From positions 585,540-649,539 of the forward strand of contig CAJNDS010001591.1 in assembly GCA_905221605.1 (NCBI GenBank): a stretch of 64,000 nt of DNA, written 5' to 3'. A program made the position numbers and the translations under genes. The notes beneath the pieces are model-generated. The model was not told where the DNA came from, did no database searches, and saw only the letters and a list, made by a program, of their open reading frames with translations. The DNA is from Symbiodinium natans (lineage: Eukaryota; Sar; Dinophyceae; Suessiales; Symbiodiniaceae). This document shows positions 10,378 to 19,840 of this stretch, piece after piece. Each line of letters opens with the position of its first letter. Position 1 is the stretch's first letter.

Positions 10378-10475
10378 ACTTGCTGAGTACCCTGGGCCAA
10401 ACATTGTTAACCCCTCAAGTATGGTAGGATCGTATATACCTAATAAGGTTCAAGGTTACTTACCCAGCTACTAAG
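10378..10475. mobile_element. MITE family 6 copy
   Basis: Shares TGCTGAGTACCCTGG and GTATGGTAGGAT.GTATATACCT with 22582-22681. The ends are weak inverted copies of CTWGTWGCTGAG. Confidence 0.5.
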
Positions 10476-10605
10476 ATGCCACTTAAGTGCTGAACCGTAT
10501 TCCCTAAACCCGCGGCCCCAAACCCTAACCCCTAAACCCTGAACCCTGAACCCTAAACCCTAAACCCTGAACCCCAAACCCTAAACCCACCGAAAACTTT
10601 AGTAA

Positions 10606-10686
10606 GATGCCCAGGCGGCTTGGCAGGACAGCTGGAAGATATTGGCCTTGGCAATCAGGGTCTCCGAGATGAGGCGGCGCTTCAAG
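10606..10686 (-). CDS. Channel A exon: S4-S5 region
   Basis: Encodes LKRRLISETLIAKANIFQ then LSCQAAWAS. It is the paralogue of gene B LNSDTAIAKAKIFLLSCQ at 42.9 kb. The acceptor is CGGACAG|CTTG. Confidence 0.6.
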
Positions 10687-10884
10687 CTGTCCGAGGTCCT
10701 CAGAGCGTTGAGGGTTTAGGGGTTTTGGGGTTTTTAAGGGTTTTTAAGGATTTTTAAGGGTTTTTAGGGTTTGGGGTTTAGGGTTTAGGGTTTCGGGTTT
10801 GGGGTTTAGGGCGAAGCGAAGGCGCGCGAGGAATCTGCGAGGCAGATGCAGGGATTGGACGACTCATGTTGCGAAACTCAGTGC

Positions 10885-10932
10885 TCTCTTGTGCGGCCGA
10901 GGTGCTTGTTCAGCTTCATGAACCTCGCCAGC
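10885..10932 (-). CDS. Channel A exon: second half of S4
   Basis: Encodes RLARFMKLNKHLGRTREH after the acceptor AAGCAG|GCTGGCG. The intron above it is absent from gene B and is flanked by a 13-bp imperfect direct repeat. The 3' boundary was not resolved; an in-frame stop follows the H. Confidence 0.6.
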
Positions 10933-11035
10933 CTGCTTGCTTTATCCATTCTTGGGCGTGGATTTGCGATTAGGGCCCTAAACCCTAAACCCTAAACCCT
11001 AATCCCTGAACCCTGAACTCTGAACCCTTGCCCGC

Positions 11036-11073
11036 CTGGCCCCAAGCTTCATCATGATCAGGACGTACTTGAA
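11036..11073 (-). CDS. Channel A exon: first half of S4
   Basis: Encodes FKYVLIMKLGA. Joined across a 103-nt intron it gives MKLGARLARFMKLNKH, aligning with gene B TKFILRLVRFAKLNRI, a voltage-sensor-like S4 with spaced basic residues. The donor is GCCAG|GCGGGC (GC type). Confidence 0.65.
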
Positions 11074-11399
11074 CTGAGCACGGGCGGGAGAGTGAGAAAG
11101 CCGAATTGAGGGGCCCGAAGTGCATGCCGATAGCCTACAAAGGACGCTTCCATATTCTAACTTTAATTTAACTCACAAATGAATAATAACAGTCACAATA
11201 CTACTAAACTCACAGTAATAAGAATACTAAGAATATGTAGCTTGTTTGGGAATTAACTAGTACACATAGCAATCATAACAAAACATTGTAGTAACATTCA
11301 ATGTAATAATAAGTAATTATGGTAATTATCTGTCACTTGCTTGGTTTGTTGGAGGAGATTTTGGTTGCAGTCTGTTTTCACGGTGTTTAGGGTTTAGGG

Positions 11400-11619
11400 T
11401 ACGGGGGGAAACCGAAGGGGGACGAGAAACCGAACAGTCAACCCCAACAGAAGCCCTTGATTTCCCTGGATCAACCACACAACAAACCCAAACCACAGGG
11501 CACTCACCTTTTACTACCAGGCACATGGCCCAGTCTTGAGCCAAAAAAGATTTCCGGGTTTATTAACCCTTTCAACTTCCAACACTAACTCTTTTTACAA
11601 TACCAGTTGCAGCTCCGCA
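11400..11619 (-). repeat. 3' LTR of the element
   Basis: Second copy of the 220-bp repeat, read by eye as identical to 19841-20060. It is preceded on the minus strand by the polypurine tract and followed by TAGGG of a short TTTAGGG run. The spliced-leader-like 12-mer is at 11535-11546. Confidence 0.9.
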
Positions 11620-11627
11620 CTCCCCCT
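11620..11627 (-). promoter_or_regulatory. Polypurine tract
   Basis: The minus strand reads AGGGGGAG directly before the TG start of the 3' LTR, the place and composition expected of the plus-strand primer of an LTR retroelement. Confidence 0.75.
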
Positions 11628-11988
11628 GTCCTAGGATTTCCTAGGACACATTGGAGATGCAGATCTTTGGCCAAAAACTGCCATTAGGGCAGTAGCCTGC
11701 TGCTTGACATGCACAATATGGTTTTACGTCTACCAGGACGAAATTATAGCACATTGGCTAAATCCACTAACCATAGAGAATCTTTTCACCATGATCCTCT
11801 CATCACCGAAGACTCCTTGGCCTTCTTCACCACAAACCGTGGTCTTCGCTACGCGAAAAGCTACTGACTTCTACTATCAGGGATTTCCATACCCTTAATA
11901 GTAACCACCACATTTGTCAGCACATTGGCTGTTCCAGCGCACCTGTCTCCAGAAAGAGAAAAACCATCCCTTCATCCATACCATCCAA

Positions 11989-14900
11989 TCACTTCTTTTT
12001 CCGATTGTTGGCAATCTTGAGGTGAAGTTGCAGCAGAATATACTCCAGGTCCGAAACTGCAAGAACAGGATCCTGTACGCCCCTTTGAATTGAGGATACC
12101 AGTCCTTCTCTTTTCGCGTCCTCAATCGCTTGGCAAGATTGACCCAGCTCTGCACTCACAGCTGCCGACGCTTGCGCATCCACATCAGGAGGACGATCCT
12201 TTTCTTCAGGACCTTTCACCACCACCACTTCTCCCTTTTTGGGACTCTGACTTTTCTCCTTCTTCTTCGCCTTTCCACCGACGATTGACTTTGTGCGCAT
12301 TCTCGAGGCTTTTTCCCCTGCAGAAACCGCCGCATTGGTTGATGATCCACTCTTCTCAATGGTCGCCGGCATCTTCTTTGGCTTTGGAACCAGGAGAGTG
12401 TAAGGATCTTCGATAACTGCAGCTTTCCTCTTCTTTTTAACCTTTTTTGCCTCCTCCTTAACGATAACCTCCGTCTCAGAAGTCTCAACCACCTCCTTTT
12501 CGGCAGGAATATCTTTGCTGGACTCCCTTTCTAGGGACCTCTTCTTGCCCCTTTTGGGATCTTTTTCTTCTTCCATGTTGGCTCGCTCAAACCATATCCT
12601 CAGGTCATTGACCCATTCTTCCACCTCCTCGAGCGAAACCTCATACGACTTCACTACTTCGTGAAGTTCCAGCACGGACAACATATCGTCGGTCCACGAA
12701 ACCCATTCTCTATCCATCTGGTCAGCGTCTCCCTTGAACTTCAGGAGTTTGAACAGTGGGTCCGCCTCTGCTCGAGCCAAGTCTGTTTTGCCATTGGACA
12801 GAAATGAAATCGCTTCCATCAACAGTTCCGACATTTTGGTGTCATCGTCATAGGTCATGGAATACTCCTCACCATCATCGAACTGTTCAGGAGAGATCTC
12901 CTCTTCTCCACCTTTTGCACCAGAACTTCTCCTTGGACCATCCCTTGGGGGCGTCCTTGGAGACCTTGGCCTCTGTTCATTCAGCGGATCACCATGCTCA
13001 AAAACACACTTGTCACCATAACGACACTTCCCAGACTGAGCAAACTGAATGCACCTCACACCAGTTGCATCATGCGAGAACGCACACGTCTTTCCAGCGA
13101 AACAGAGTCTCCCCGCCACATAGTATTTGCACCAATACGAATGCAGCACCACATCATCTTCTGAATGGATGAATTTGCAGTCTTCACCAAATTTGCAGCG
13201 ATCTTTTCCCTTACTGAACCAATAGCAGAAGCCTTTCTTCCTCTTCTCCAAGCGCTCCGCCTCGAACCGGTCCATAGGGCGATTCTGCTCTACATGAACA
13301 TTGCCATGTGCTTGAGAACTGCTCCCTTCACCCCAGGTGCTATCAGTATTTGATGCTTGGAGTACAGCTGGAAAACCTGGCCTTGGTCCTACCACCTTCA
13401 TGATTGGTTTTCCGCCAGCTCCTGAGCCACGCTGAGACGATCCAAAAACATTGAACTTCTTCATGAGGGCTTTCCTAGTGCCGATCTTCTGCACCCTTTT
13501 GATTGGACGCTTCATTGTTCCAACCTTGCATCCAGATACGTTCAAACGACACAACCTCCTATACCCAGCTCTATATCCCTTTTTCCAAAGATCCATAAGA
13601 ATTTTAGAGGCAGTAACATTCTCCACCTCTACCTTTTCCAACGATCCCTCACTTCCCGGAACAGACCCCTCCAGCCCATCCATATCTGAAGACCTTTCCA
13701 TCTTTTTTGACACCACTTCGTCGAGGTAGTCTTCAGAGATCCAGGGTAAGTTCCTCTTAGAGGAAGGATTGTCACCATTGTTTGGTCCTTCACCAGGATA
13801 CCCTTTTGTGCTGTCAAAGATCTTCCCAGTAGTGCGGTCCTGCGTAGAGAAGTTGGAAGCAACACGAGAGTACACTGACCACAAGAAAATCCTTGTGCCC
13901 GCCAGTCTTGACGACCCACTGGATGTCTCCTCTTCTGGAGAGACTTCTGGCGCTTTGCCATCCCTTCCAGTGTCACCAAGTGTCTCACCTCCAGCATCTT
14001 CAATGGGAATAAGGGATTCATTGTTCCCTTGATCTAGTACCGCATCTTGTTGATCGGGGATCTCCAGCACCATTCCTGTAGGATCCACTTCTTCATCAGC
14101 ATCGTCGTCCATTCTTCTCCAGAGAACTTCCAATTGATCAGCGCAAGTCGCTGCCTGAAGGAACTCCATCATTTGGTCCCTCCCGTGCTGCCAGAGAAAT
14201 TCGGAATTCACCACTGTCCCTTGGCCTCCAAGTCTAAGGAATGGAGCGACCAGATTGGCTACCCTTGCCATAAGTTCCACATGAACTTCCATGCCTGGAC
14301 TGCGACTCCAATCATAGGCTATTGCCTCCATAGCAGTTCCAAACTTTCCAGTATCCCTGAATTCCTTTTCCAGGCCAGGAGAAAGCAGTGCACCCATCAC
14401 CGAAAGAGGATAATTTCCCACCACCGGCAAGCACGGATTGTCATGGAACGAATGATGCAAATCACAATAATATCCTTGATCTCTCCTTTCAAAAAGGAGT
14501 CTCCCAGTATTCAACTGGGCGTTCAGTTCATCCACTTGAACCATTTCAGCACATATTCTCTGTGCTGTGTACGCCATTGCTGGCCAGATGGAACGATCGG
14601 TCAGACCACGACGCATAACCCAATCAGTTGTTGGCGACTGAATCAGCGTCCTTGGATCATACACCAGAACTACCATCGCACCGTCACCCATTGACTGATC
14701 AGCATCGTCCTCCAGTGCCAGGTTCTCATCCTGTTCGCTTGCACCCTCGGATGACATGCTAATAACCAAATTTCGATCCATCTTATTGGACCCTTTTTGG
14801 CAGTCTCTTTGCCCCACCGGCAACTTGCCAACTGCAACCTTCCAATAAATCCGATTCAGAAGGCCTTTAACCAGCAATTGCTGAAGGTCACTCCTCACCG

Positions 14901-16449
14901 AACCACCGTCCAACTTCTTCGCATCATCACCACGGAGATCATTGCTCCCACCTTCTCCTTCTTTTTGGTCAGTCTCCTCGCCAGAAATTTGTACTGCTCC
15001 TTCCGGCGCCGTCTCCTGTCCAGCCACTTCATGCCCAGGAAGAACTTGAGCGCTTTCAGGGACATTCACCTGTCCAGCAACACCTTGCCCAGGTAAAACC
15101 TCATCCGTGGAGCCCACCGCCAGCGAACCAACCATAACTGAGCCATCCCTTGCTCTTTTTTGAGACTGTTCAGCTCGACGAGAAGGTTGTGATAGCGAAA
15201 AAACTTGAGAAGTCACTTCTTGGCGGGTCTCCCCCCGCGACGCTTTGTCGCGTTCTTTGCCAAGGAGAACCGATTTTTTCTGCCCGTCATTGGGGCCGGA
15301 AGAACCACCCATCGGAACATTGCCACGAATCGCAGTTCTCTGTAAATCCCTTTCTTGCAAAAGGATTTCCCGCATGCGGTGCACAGCATTGGTCTCTTCC
15401 TCGCTTGAATCGCTTGAGGAAGCGGCATAAGAAACCAAAGCCTCCGCCTGATCATCATCGTCCACCACATCTGCCCACGCTCTGCTGAACCGATACGACA
15501 ACCCACCACGAGGCTTCAGTTCCAGTGGTTTTGGTTTCTCCACCACTTCCGCCGGTTGCGCTCGTCGCTGTGAGCGAGAGCGTGGCACCTGTCGCACCTG
15601 TTTTTTGTCCAGCAAGGGCCTTCCCCTTTTCACAGGGTTTGATCTTGACCGATACTTTTTTGTTGGTGGATTCACCGGTGGCATTCCAACTCCCACCAAC
15701 TTCAGCTTCTGTACGCACAGCGGAGACCTCTGCGCAAGCGTCCAAGCGTCACGGTACTTGACCTTATCAAAAAGCTCCCGATAGGAGCCTCTCGGCATCG
15801 TTTTTGCACCGGAGCCTTCAGCTTCCCGCACCTGAGTGAGGGTTCGCACCGCCGCTCTTCCAGTCCCTTTGTTCCCAGAAGATTGTTGTACCCGTACAGA
15901 TGCATCAGAAGGAACTGCCTTTTCCGGTCCTCCCGGTCGATATCGGACCTCACCCACCAATTGCAGAATTTTGCATGCGGTCACCTTGTTGATCCCTTTG
16001 TCAACCAAATCTTCCACAAAGATGAACTCTTGCAAGTCCGACACATTGGTCACACCAAGGGTAATCATCACCTCACTTACATGAGGGGTATACACCCACA
16101 GGTGTTGGTTGCGAGCCATCCAATTTTCAATTGGCTCCTCTGGATTGTGAAGCTGAGTGCTAGTAGATGCAGCCACCGAATTCTTTTGTTCATCAGCCTC
16201 TTCTTCATCCAGAGTACCCTTCTCACCATCTTTTTGTGACACATTGGTCATCTGCAGCGCTTTTGGTGCTGAGGAGGACGAAGATTCTGCTCCCCCACTT
16301 ACCGGTGGTTGAAAAGCGTTCCTGTCGGGAATCTCCAATCCCTTTGCCCTTTGAAAGGACACATGGTTTGCCACATTCACCAAATGCTTCAACTGGGCCA
16401 GCCGGTCCTCAGACATCTCTTCGTGAGAATACTTGCAGCCAAATCGCAC
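11989..16449 (-). CDS. Element ORF2: multi CCCH-finger protein, about 1486 aa
   Basis: Second element ORF, -1 frame relative to ORF1. The called start is a GTG; the frame is open further up, to 16527, and that extension completes a perfect C-x8-C-x5-C-x3-H finger with the first residues here, so translation probably enters by frameshift or splicing rather than at this start. Contents: a conserved region at about 110-265; basic SR/RK-rich stretch 265-305; acidic Ser-rich linkers; an unfamiliar globular region at about 590-780 (DWVMRRGLTDRSIWPAMAY); and three clustered CCCH fingers at about 1075-1095, 1107-1126 and 1133-1152, followed by Arg/Pro- and Lys-rich tails ending NNRKKK. I see no RT (no YxDD), no integrase HHCC/DDE, no RNase H and no protease. 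A second, broken copy of residues about 136-264 at 24.4 kb differs mostly at silent sites, which supports real coding. Confidence 0.75.
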   Translation of the reverse strand: MRFGCKYSHEEMSEDRLAQLKHLVNVANHVSFQRAKGLEIPDRNAFQPPVSGGAESSSSSAPKALQMTNVSQKDGEKGTLDEEEADEQKNSVAASTSTQLHNPEEPIENWMARNQHLWVYTPHVSEVMITLGVTNVSDLQEFIFVEDLVDKGINKVTACKILQLVGEVRYRPGGPEKAVPSDASVRVQQSSGNKGTGRAAVRTLTQVREAEGSGAKTMPRGSYRELFDKVKYRDAWTLAQRSPLCVQKLKLVGVGMPPVNPPTKKYRSRSNPVKRGRPLLDKKQVRQVPRSRSQRRAQPAEVVEKPKPLELKPRGGLSYRFSRAWADVVDDDDQAEALVSYAASSSDSSEEETNAVHRMREILLQERDLQRTAIRGNVPMGGSSGPNDGQKKSVLLGKERDKASRGETRQEVTSQVFSLSQPSRRAEQSQKRARDGSVMVGSLAVGSTDEVLPGQGVAGQVNVPESAQVLPGHEVAGQETAPEGAVQISGEETDQKEGEGGSNDLRGDDAKKLDGGSVRSDLQQLLVKGLLNRIYWKVAVGKLPVGQRDCQKGSNKMDRNLVISMSSEGASEQDENLALEDDADQSMGDGAMVVLVYDPRTLIQSPTTDWVMRRGLTDRSIWPAMAYTAQRICAEMVQVDELNAQLNTGRLLFERRDQGYYCDLHHSFHDNPCLPVVGNYPLSVMGALLSPGLEKEFRDTGKFGTAMEAIAYDWSRSPGMEVHVELMARVANLVAPFLRLGGQGTVVNSEFLWQHGRDQMMEFLQAATCADQLEVLWRRMDDDADEEVDPTGMVLEIPDQQDAVLDQGNNESLIPIEDAGGETLGDTGRDGKAPEVSPEEETSSGSSRLAGTRIFLWSVYSRVASNFSTQDRTTGKIFDSTKGYPGEGPNNGDNPSSKRNLPWISEDYLDEVVSKKMERSSDMDGLEGSVPGSEGSLEKVEVENVTASKILMDLWKKGYRAGYRRLCRLNVSGCKVGTMKRPIKRVQKIGTRKALMKKFNVFGSSQRGSGAGGKPIMKVVGPRPGFPAVLQASNTDSTWGEGSSSQAHGNVHVEQNRPMDRFEAERLEKRKKGFCYWFSKGKDRCKFGEDCKFIHSEDDVVLHSYWCKYYVAGRLCFAGKTCAFSHDATGVRCIQFAQSGKCRYGDKCVFEHGDPLNEQRPRSPRTPPRDGPRRSSGAKGGEEEISPEQFDDGEEYSMTYDDDTKMSELLMEAISFLSNGKTDLARAEADPLFKLLKFKGDADQMDREWVSWTDDMLSVLELHEVVKSYEVSLEEVEEWVNDLRIWFERANMEEEKDPKRGKKRSLERESSKDIPAEKEVVETSETEVIVKEEAKKVKKKRKAAVIEDPYTLLVPKPKKMPATIEKSGSSTNAAVSAGEKASRMRTKSIVGGKAKKKEKSQSPKKGEVVVVKGPEEKDRPPDVDAQASAAVSAELGQSCQAIEDAKREGLVSSIQRGVQDPVLAVSDLEYILLQLHLKIANNRKKK

Positions 16450-16505
16450 ACGACATCTCCCTTTGAGATAGTAGTCGAAACAGCAATGGTGGAACCCCGC
16501 GTCCC

Positions 16506-16527
16506 TTAGTGCCCTTCCAATGCCATG
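16506..16527 (-). promoter_or_regulatory. ORF1/ORF2 overlap, candidate -1 frameshift window
   Basis: The ORF2 frame opens just after a TGA at 16528-16530 and ORF1 stops at a TAA at 16506-16508, leaving 19 nt of overlap plus the stop. The ORF2 frame is -1 to ORF1, as in many gag-pol pairs. I see no classical X XXY YYZ heptamer in the overlap, so an unusual shift site, splicing or a one-base lesion are all open. Confidence 0.4.
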
Positions 16528-19500
16528 TCATCGTCGTGGAGATACCTGCACGCAGTCCCATATTTACAACCACTTTGATTGTAATACAGACACAGCCGTT
16601 TCTTCGTTTCACCCAGCGTAGGCTCACCTTTTGATGTCCCTTTGCCATAGTTGTACTGGGCACGGAAGGCCGAATCCTCCCGCTCCTGCTGCACCTCATC
16701 CACTGTACCTTCATCAGTTGGAGGGCCACCGATGTCCCCATCCTCGTCACCAGTTTTTTGGCTGTTCTTTGGCTCAGTTGGCTCTCCTTCAGGCCACCCT
16801 TCACCGTAGCGACGATGTTCATAGGAACACCCATCTCCATTTCGACACCTCCCTTGATTGAAGAACTTGCACAGCTTACTGTATCCAGGTGACACAGTCT
16901 TCGGAGTCGTGTGAGCCTTTGTGTACTGATCGGGATCCATATAGGCTTCTATTGGCCTGTTTTCCCTCTTACTCATCTCCTCGACTGCACCATCAAGCTC
17001 TTGCAGAAATCGTTTGGTGTCCAACCACAGCTCGTTCCAAAGCTCATCTTTCCCTTTGCTCAGCAACATTGCCACCGCTTCACCCACGACTGGTCCACTA
17101 AATCTTCTTTTCTTGCGTGCCAGTTCGTAGAGCGCGTCGTGGTACTGCTTCCGGGAAAAAGTGGTTGTTTCTTCCACACCGACACGTTCTTTCTCCTCAG
17201 GCTTCCAATCATCACTTAGCAAGATGTTGTATGCGCTCCGAGCCTCATTATTCAGGAATGCATGATCTGCAATACACTCCACAATCACGTCCATTGAACG
17301 ACTCAGCAACATCCCAGTGATTTTGCCGACATAGTCATTATCAATTGTTTCATCTTCCAGGAGATTTCGACAGATCTTCTCTCCATAGAGCTGTTTCTGC
17401 TCAGCCTCCTCTTGTTCCTTAGAGGATGCTTTTGACTCGGCAAACCACTCACGAGACTGCTGTTCCTCCGACTTCCAGTCCCATTGACCATCGGAACCTT
17501 TGTACCATTGACCAGTCTGCCATGAGCCTGTCCACCATGTACCCCAGCCGCTGTCCTTCCATTTGCGCAGCTTTGAAGAGGAATCCTCCTCGTCCTCTTC
17601 CAAAACCAGAAAGGTGTCCAAGATTATGGTACCATCATCTTCCACTCGTTTCACTGTTCCATTGACAGTATCACCAAATTGGAACTGATGTACATTGTTC
17701 CCTTCTGCAGGAACCAATACATTTATATCACCATAGTCCAAAAAGGCTCCATACCCATTGATGCAGCGCACTAGACCAATGATCTTATCTCCCTCTTGAT
17801 AGCAATGTGTCCCAGGTGATTCCAAGGCTCCCGCTCGGGGCACTTTCTTTGCATGCTCTTCAGAAACCATCTCTGTATCATCGGCTCCTGGCGCATCCTT
17901 TGTCTTCACCTTTGGGTCACACTGCTCGTCCTGTTCCACGAGTCCCACAAGCTCATCTTTTTTGTGCTCCTGGATTTCAGGACCTCCCTTTTTCTCTGCC
18001 AAAGGCTTTGCCTCATCTGCTTCAGTTCGCTCGGTGTCGACTTCCGGTGAACTTCCAGACGGCAACGCTTCTTCCTTCATGGGAGTGGACCCATCATTGG
18101 TGTCCTTTGTCACACCTTCTGCAGCAGGCAAATTTTCTTCCACTGCAGGGCGATTGAGTTGATCATCCACGGCAGGCACACTTTCTTCCACCGCAGGCTC
18201 CTTTGGTTCCATGGTTTCCAAAGGAGAATTGCCACCATCATTGACCACAGCTGCCTCATTGGCTCCGGTGTAGCCCTTGTCATTTCGTTCCTCGCGGCTA
18301 ACTTCAGGTTGAACCAGTGCGTCCACCTGTGAACCTCCATCATCAGCTGCTGCGGAGACCTGCGCCCCATTGTTGCAGTCGCCCGTGGAACGTAACACCA
18401 TATGCACCTCAACCCGTGCCTCCTTCGCACTCCAGGTACTATCTGGCGCATCGACCCGCGCTTCATTGGCGCTCCAGGCCTCATCTTTCCGATCAGCCGT
18501 GTCTCCAGCAGTTTCAGAAGTTTCCTTTTCCCTTTGAATGGCAGAATTCTCGGCACCAAACGAAGAGACCTCCTCAGTCGTAATGCACAACTTTTTCTCT
18601 TCGTCATCCAAATCTCCAGGGCCATCTTCCTGAACGACAGGCACCACATCCACCACTCGCTCTTCTGCAGCCGACACAATTCCGATCTCCACATTGGGCA
18701 TTTTTTCTTCTGGACCCACCGATTCCACCGCTGCCACACCCTCAGAAAGCGTCTCCATTTCTTCCCGATCCAGATGTTGAGCTTCAGCGATGTCTGCTCG
18801 GTTTCCAGAAATCCCCTCTTCATCAGGAGAACCCGAGGTCGGGGCGTCACCACCACCCCTAGGACCGCTATCCCCGATAGTAGAGGAAAAATCCTTTTCA
18901 CTTACACTATTTACACCGCTGTTCACACTTTCCATGCTACCCTGCTGTGCCCTAGAAGACTCAGTAGGTGACGGAGACGAGGTAGCACCCAGCGCTGGCT
19001 CATCTTCCACAGGGACAATGCCCATTCCAACACCTGGCCCCTCGCTATTTCCAGCCATTCCAGTCTTCTTAGGCAACACCCATTGGGTATCTCCAGTGTC
19101 CAAGCAGTAAAGATATTCTCTCCCATCCTCGTGAAAATGGCGTTCCCATGTCTTCCCATCGCAGTCGATGATTGGAAGGTCAGCAGCTTGAGACGCTTTG
19201 CCTCCACCACCAGCGTATAAGTCTTCATCTGACTCTTGCTGTATTCTTGCTGCCTCCAATTCCAGGATTTCTCCTTCGCTCATCACCATAGCAACAGGAA
19301 CGACTCCTTCTGCGTCCCCAACGACGAGGATACTGCTTTTTGTCGCAGCAACAGGCGCAGTTTCTTCCGCTTCACCTGTCAACAGATCACCACTTTCAGC
19401 CGCGAAACTCACTTTGTTGCGAGCTCGCTTGGAAACAGGGATAACATCCCCAACCAGTTCTGTCTGGCACCCTTGCTCCACCATCTTTGACGTAGAGGAG

Positions 19501-19775
19501 CTTGTTGCTGGCGCTCCCGTTGATTCAGCAGATTCCGCAGCCCGAAGAAGATGCCCATGTTTGCTTAGAAGGCGCAGCAAAACTGCTTCCATCTGGTCTT
19601 CCAGTCCTTCCACCACCGGCTTCTCTTCGCCACGCATACCACCAACATCAACCAGAGCTTCCTCATTGGAAACAACTTTTTCACCCGTTGCAGACCTTTT
19701 GACACCACTTTCACCTTGGTCGCCCACATTGGAGCTCGATGATGTCGCACCAGTCCGTAACCAGTTGGTCGCCAT
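16506..19775 (-). CDS. Element ORF1: WW, S1-like and CCCH-finger protein, 1089 aa
   Basis: First ORF of the element, starting 45 nt inside the primer-binding site at an ATG in good context (G at -3, G at +4). Visible parts in order: an acidic, low-complexity N-terminus; a WW domain at about 207-237 (W210, W232, then VLP); a long Glu/Asp/Ser-rich region to about 650; an S1-like RNA-binding fold at about 660-722 (GLVRCINGYGAFLDYG); a Trp/Gly-rich patch at 739-778 (GWGTWWTGSWQTGQW); an alpha-helical stretch; and two CCCH fingers of spacing C-x7-C-x5-C-x3-H (C969-H986 and C1062-H1080). No gag CCHC knuckle, capsid or protease motif is evident. The RNA-binding modules suggest it packages or binds RNA in place of a normal Gag; this is inference. 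It ends 9 residues after the last finger, and the next ORF continues in the -1 frame with another finger. Confidence 0.8.
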   Translation of the reverse strand: MATNWLRTGATSSSSNVGDQGESGVKRSATGEKVVSNEEALVDVGGMRGEEKPVVEGLEDQMEAVLLRLLSKHGHLLRAAESAESTGAPATSSSTSKMVEQGCQTELVGDVIPVSKRARNKVSFAAESGDLLTGEAEETAPVAATKSSILVVGDAEGVVPVAMVMSEGEILELEAARIQQESDEDLYAGGGGKASQAADLPIIDCDGKTWERHFHEDGREYLYCLDTGDTQWVLPKKTGMAGNSEGPGVGMGIVPVEDEPALGATSSPSPTESSRAQQGSMESVNSGVNSVSEKDFSSTIGDSGPRGGGDAPTSGSPDEEGISGNRADIAEAQHLDREEMETLSEGVAAVESVGPEEKMPNVEIGIVSAAEERVVDVVPVVQEDGPGDLDDEEKKLCITTEEVSSFGAENSAIQREKETSETAGDTADRKDEAWSANEARVDAPDSTWSAKEARVEVHMVLRSTGDCNNGAQVSAAADDGGSQVDALVQPEVSREERNDKGYTGANEAAVVNDGGNSPLETMEPKEPAVEESVPAVDDQLNRPAVEENLPAAEGVTKDTNDGSTPMKEEALPSGSSPEVDTERTEADEAKPLAEKKGGPEIQEHKKDELVGLVEQDEQCDPKVKTKDAPGADDTEMVSEEHAKKVPRAGALESPGTHCYQEGDKIIGLVRCINGYGAFLDYGDINVLVPAEGNNVHQFQFGDTVNGTVKRVEDDGTIILDTFLVLEEDEEDSSSKLRKWKDSGWGTWWTGSWQTGQWYKGSDGQWDWKSEEQQSREWFAESKASSKEQEEAEQKQLYGEKICRNLLEDETIDNDYVGKITGMLLSRSMDVIVECIADHAFLNNEARSAYNILLSDDWKPEEKERVGVEETTTFSRKQYHDALYELARKKRRFSGPVVGEAVAMLLSKGKDELWNELWLDTKRFLQELDGAVEEMSKRENRPIEAYMDPDQYTKAHTTPKTVSPGYSKLCKFFNQGRCRNGDGCSYEHRRYGEGWPEGEPTEPKNSQKTGDEDGDIGGPPTDEGTVDEVQQEREDSAFRAQYNYGKGTSKGEPTLGETKKRLCLYYNQSGCKYGTACRYLHDDDMALEGH

Positions 19776-19820
19776 GGCTTCAAACTTCCACCCTAAAGCC
19801 GAAACACAAACCGCAGGGAA

Positions 19821-19840
19821 CCTAATTTGGGCTCATAACC
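19821..19840 (-). promoter_or_regulatory. Primer-binding site, initiator Met tRNA anticodon arm
   Basis: Immediately inside the 5' LTR the minus strand reads GGTTATGAGCCC. Its complement, GGGCTCATAACC, is the anticodon stem-loop of a methionine tRNA (CAT anticodon flanked by CT and AA). Known copia and some other Pseudoviridae elements prime with a tRNA-iMet 5' half cut in this arm rather than with the tRNA 3' end. The position and match support a half-tRNA-primed LTR element. Confidence 0.8.

Noticed and set aside
11989-16449. Reverse transcriptase or integrase within ORF2
   Set aside because: I looked for YxDD, HHCC and DDE-type spacing and saw none; TDDMLSVLELHE near residue 1253 lacks the surrounding RT motifs.
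11989-19775. Ordinary host genes with CCCH fingers rather than element ORFs
   Set aside because: The pair is enclosed by LTRs with PBS, PPT and target duplication, and both ORFs are intronless, unlike every host gene in the window.
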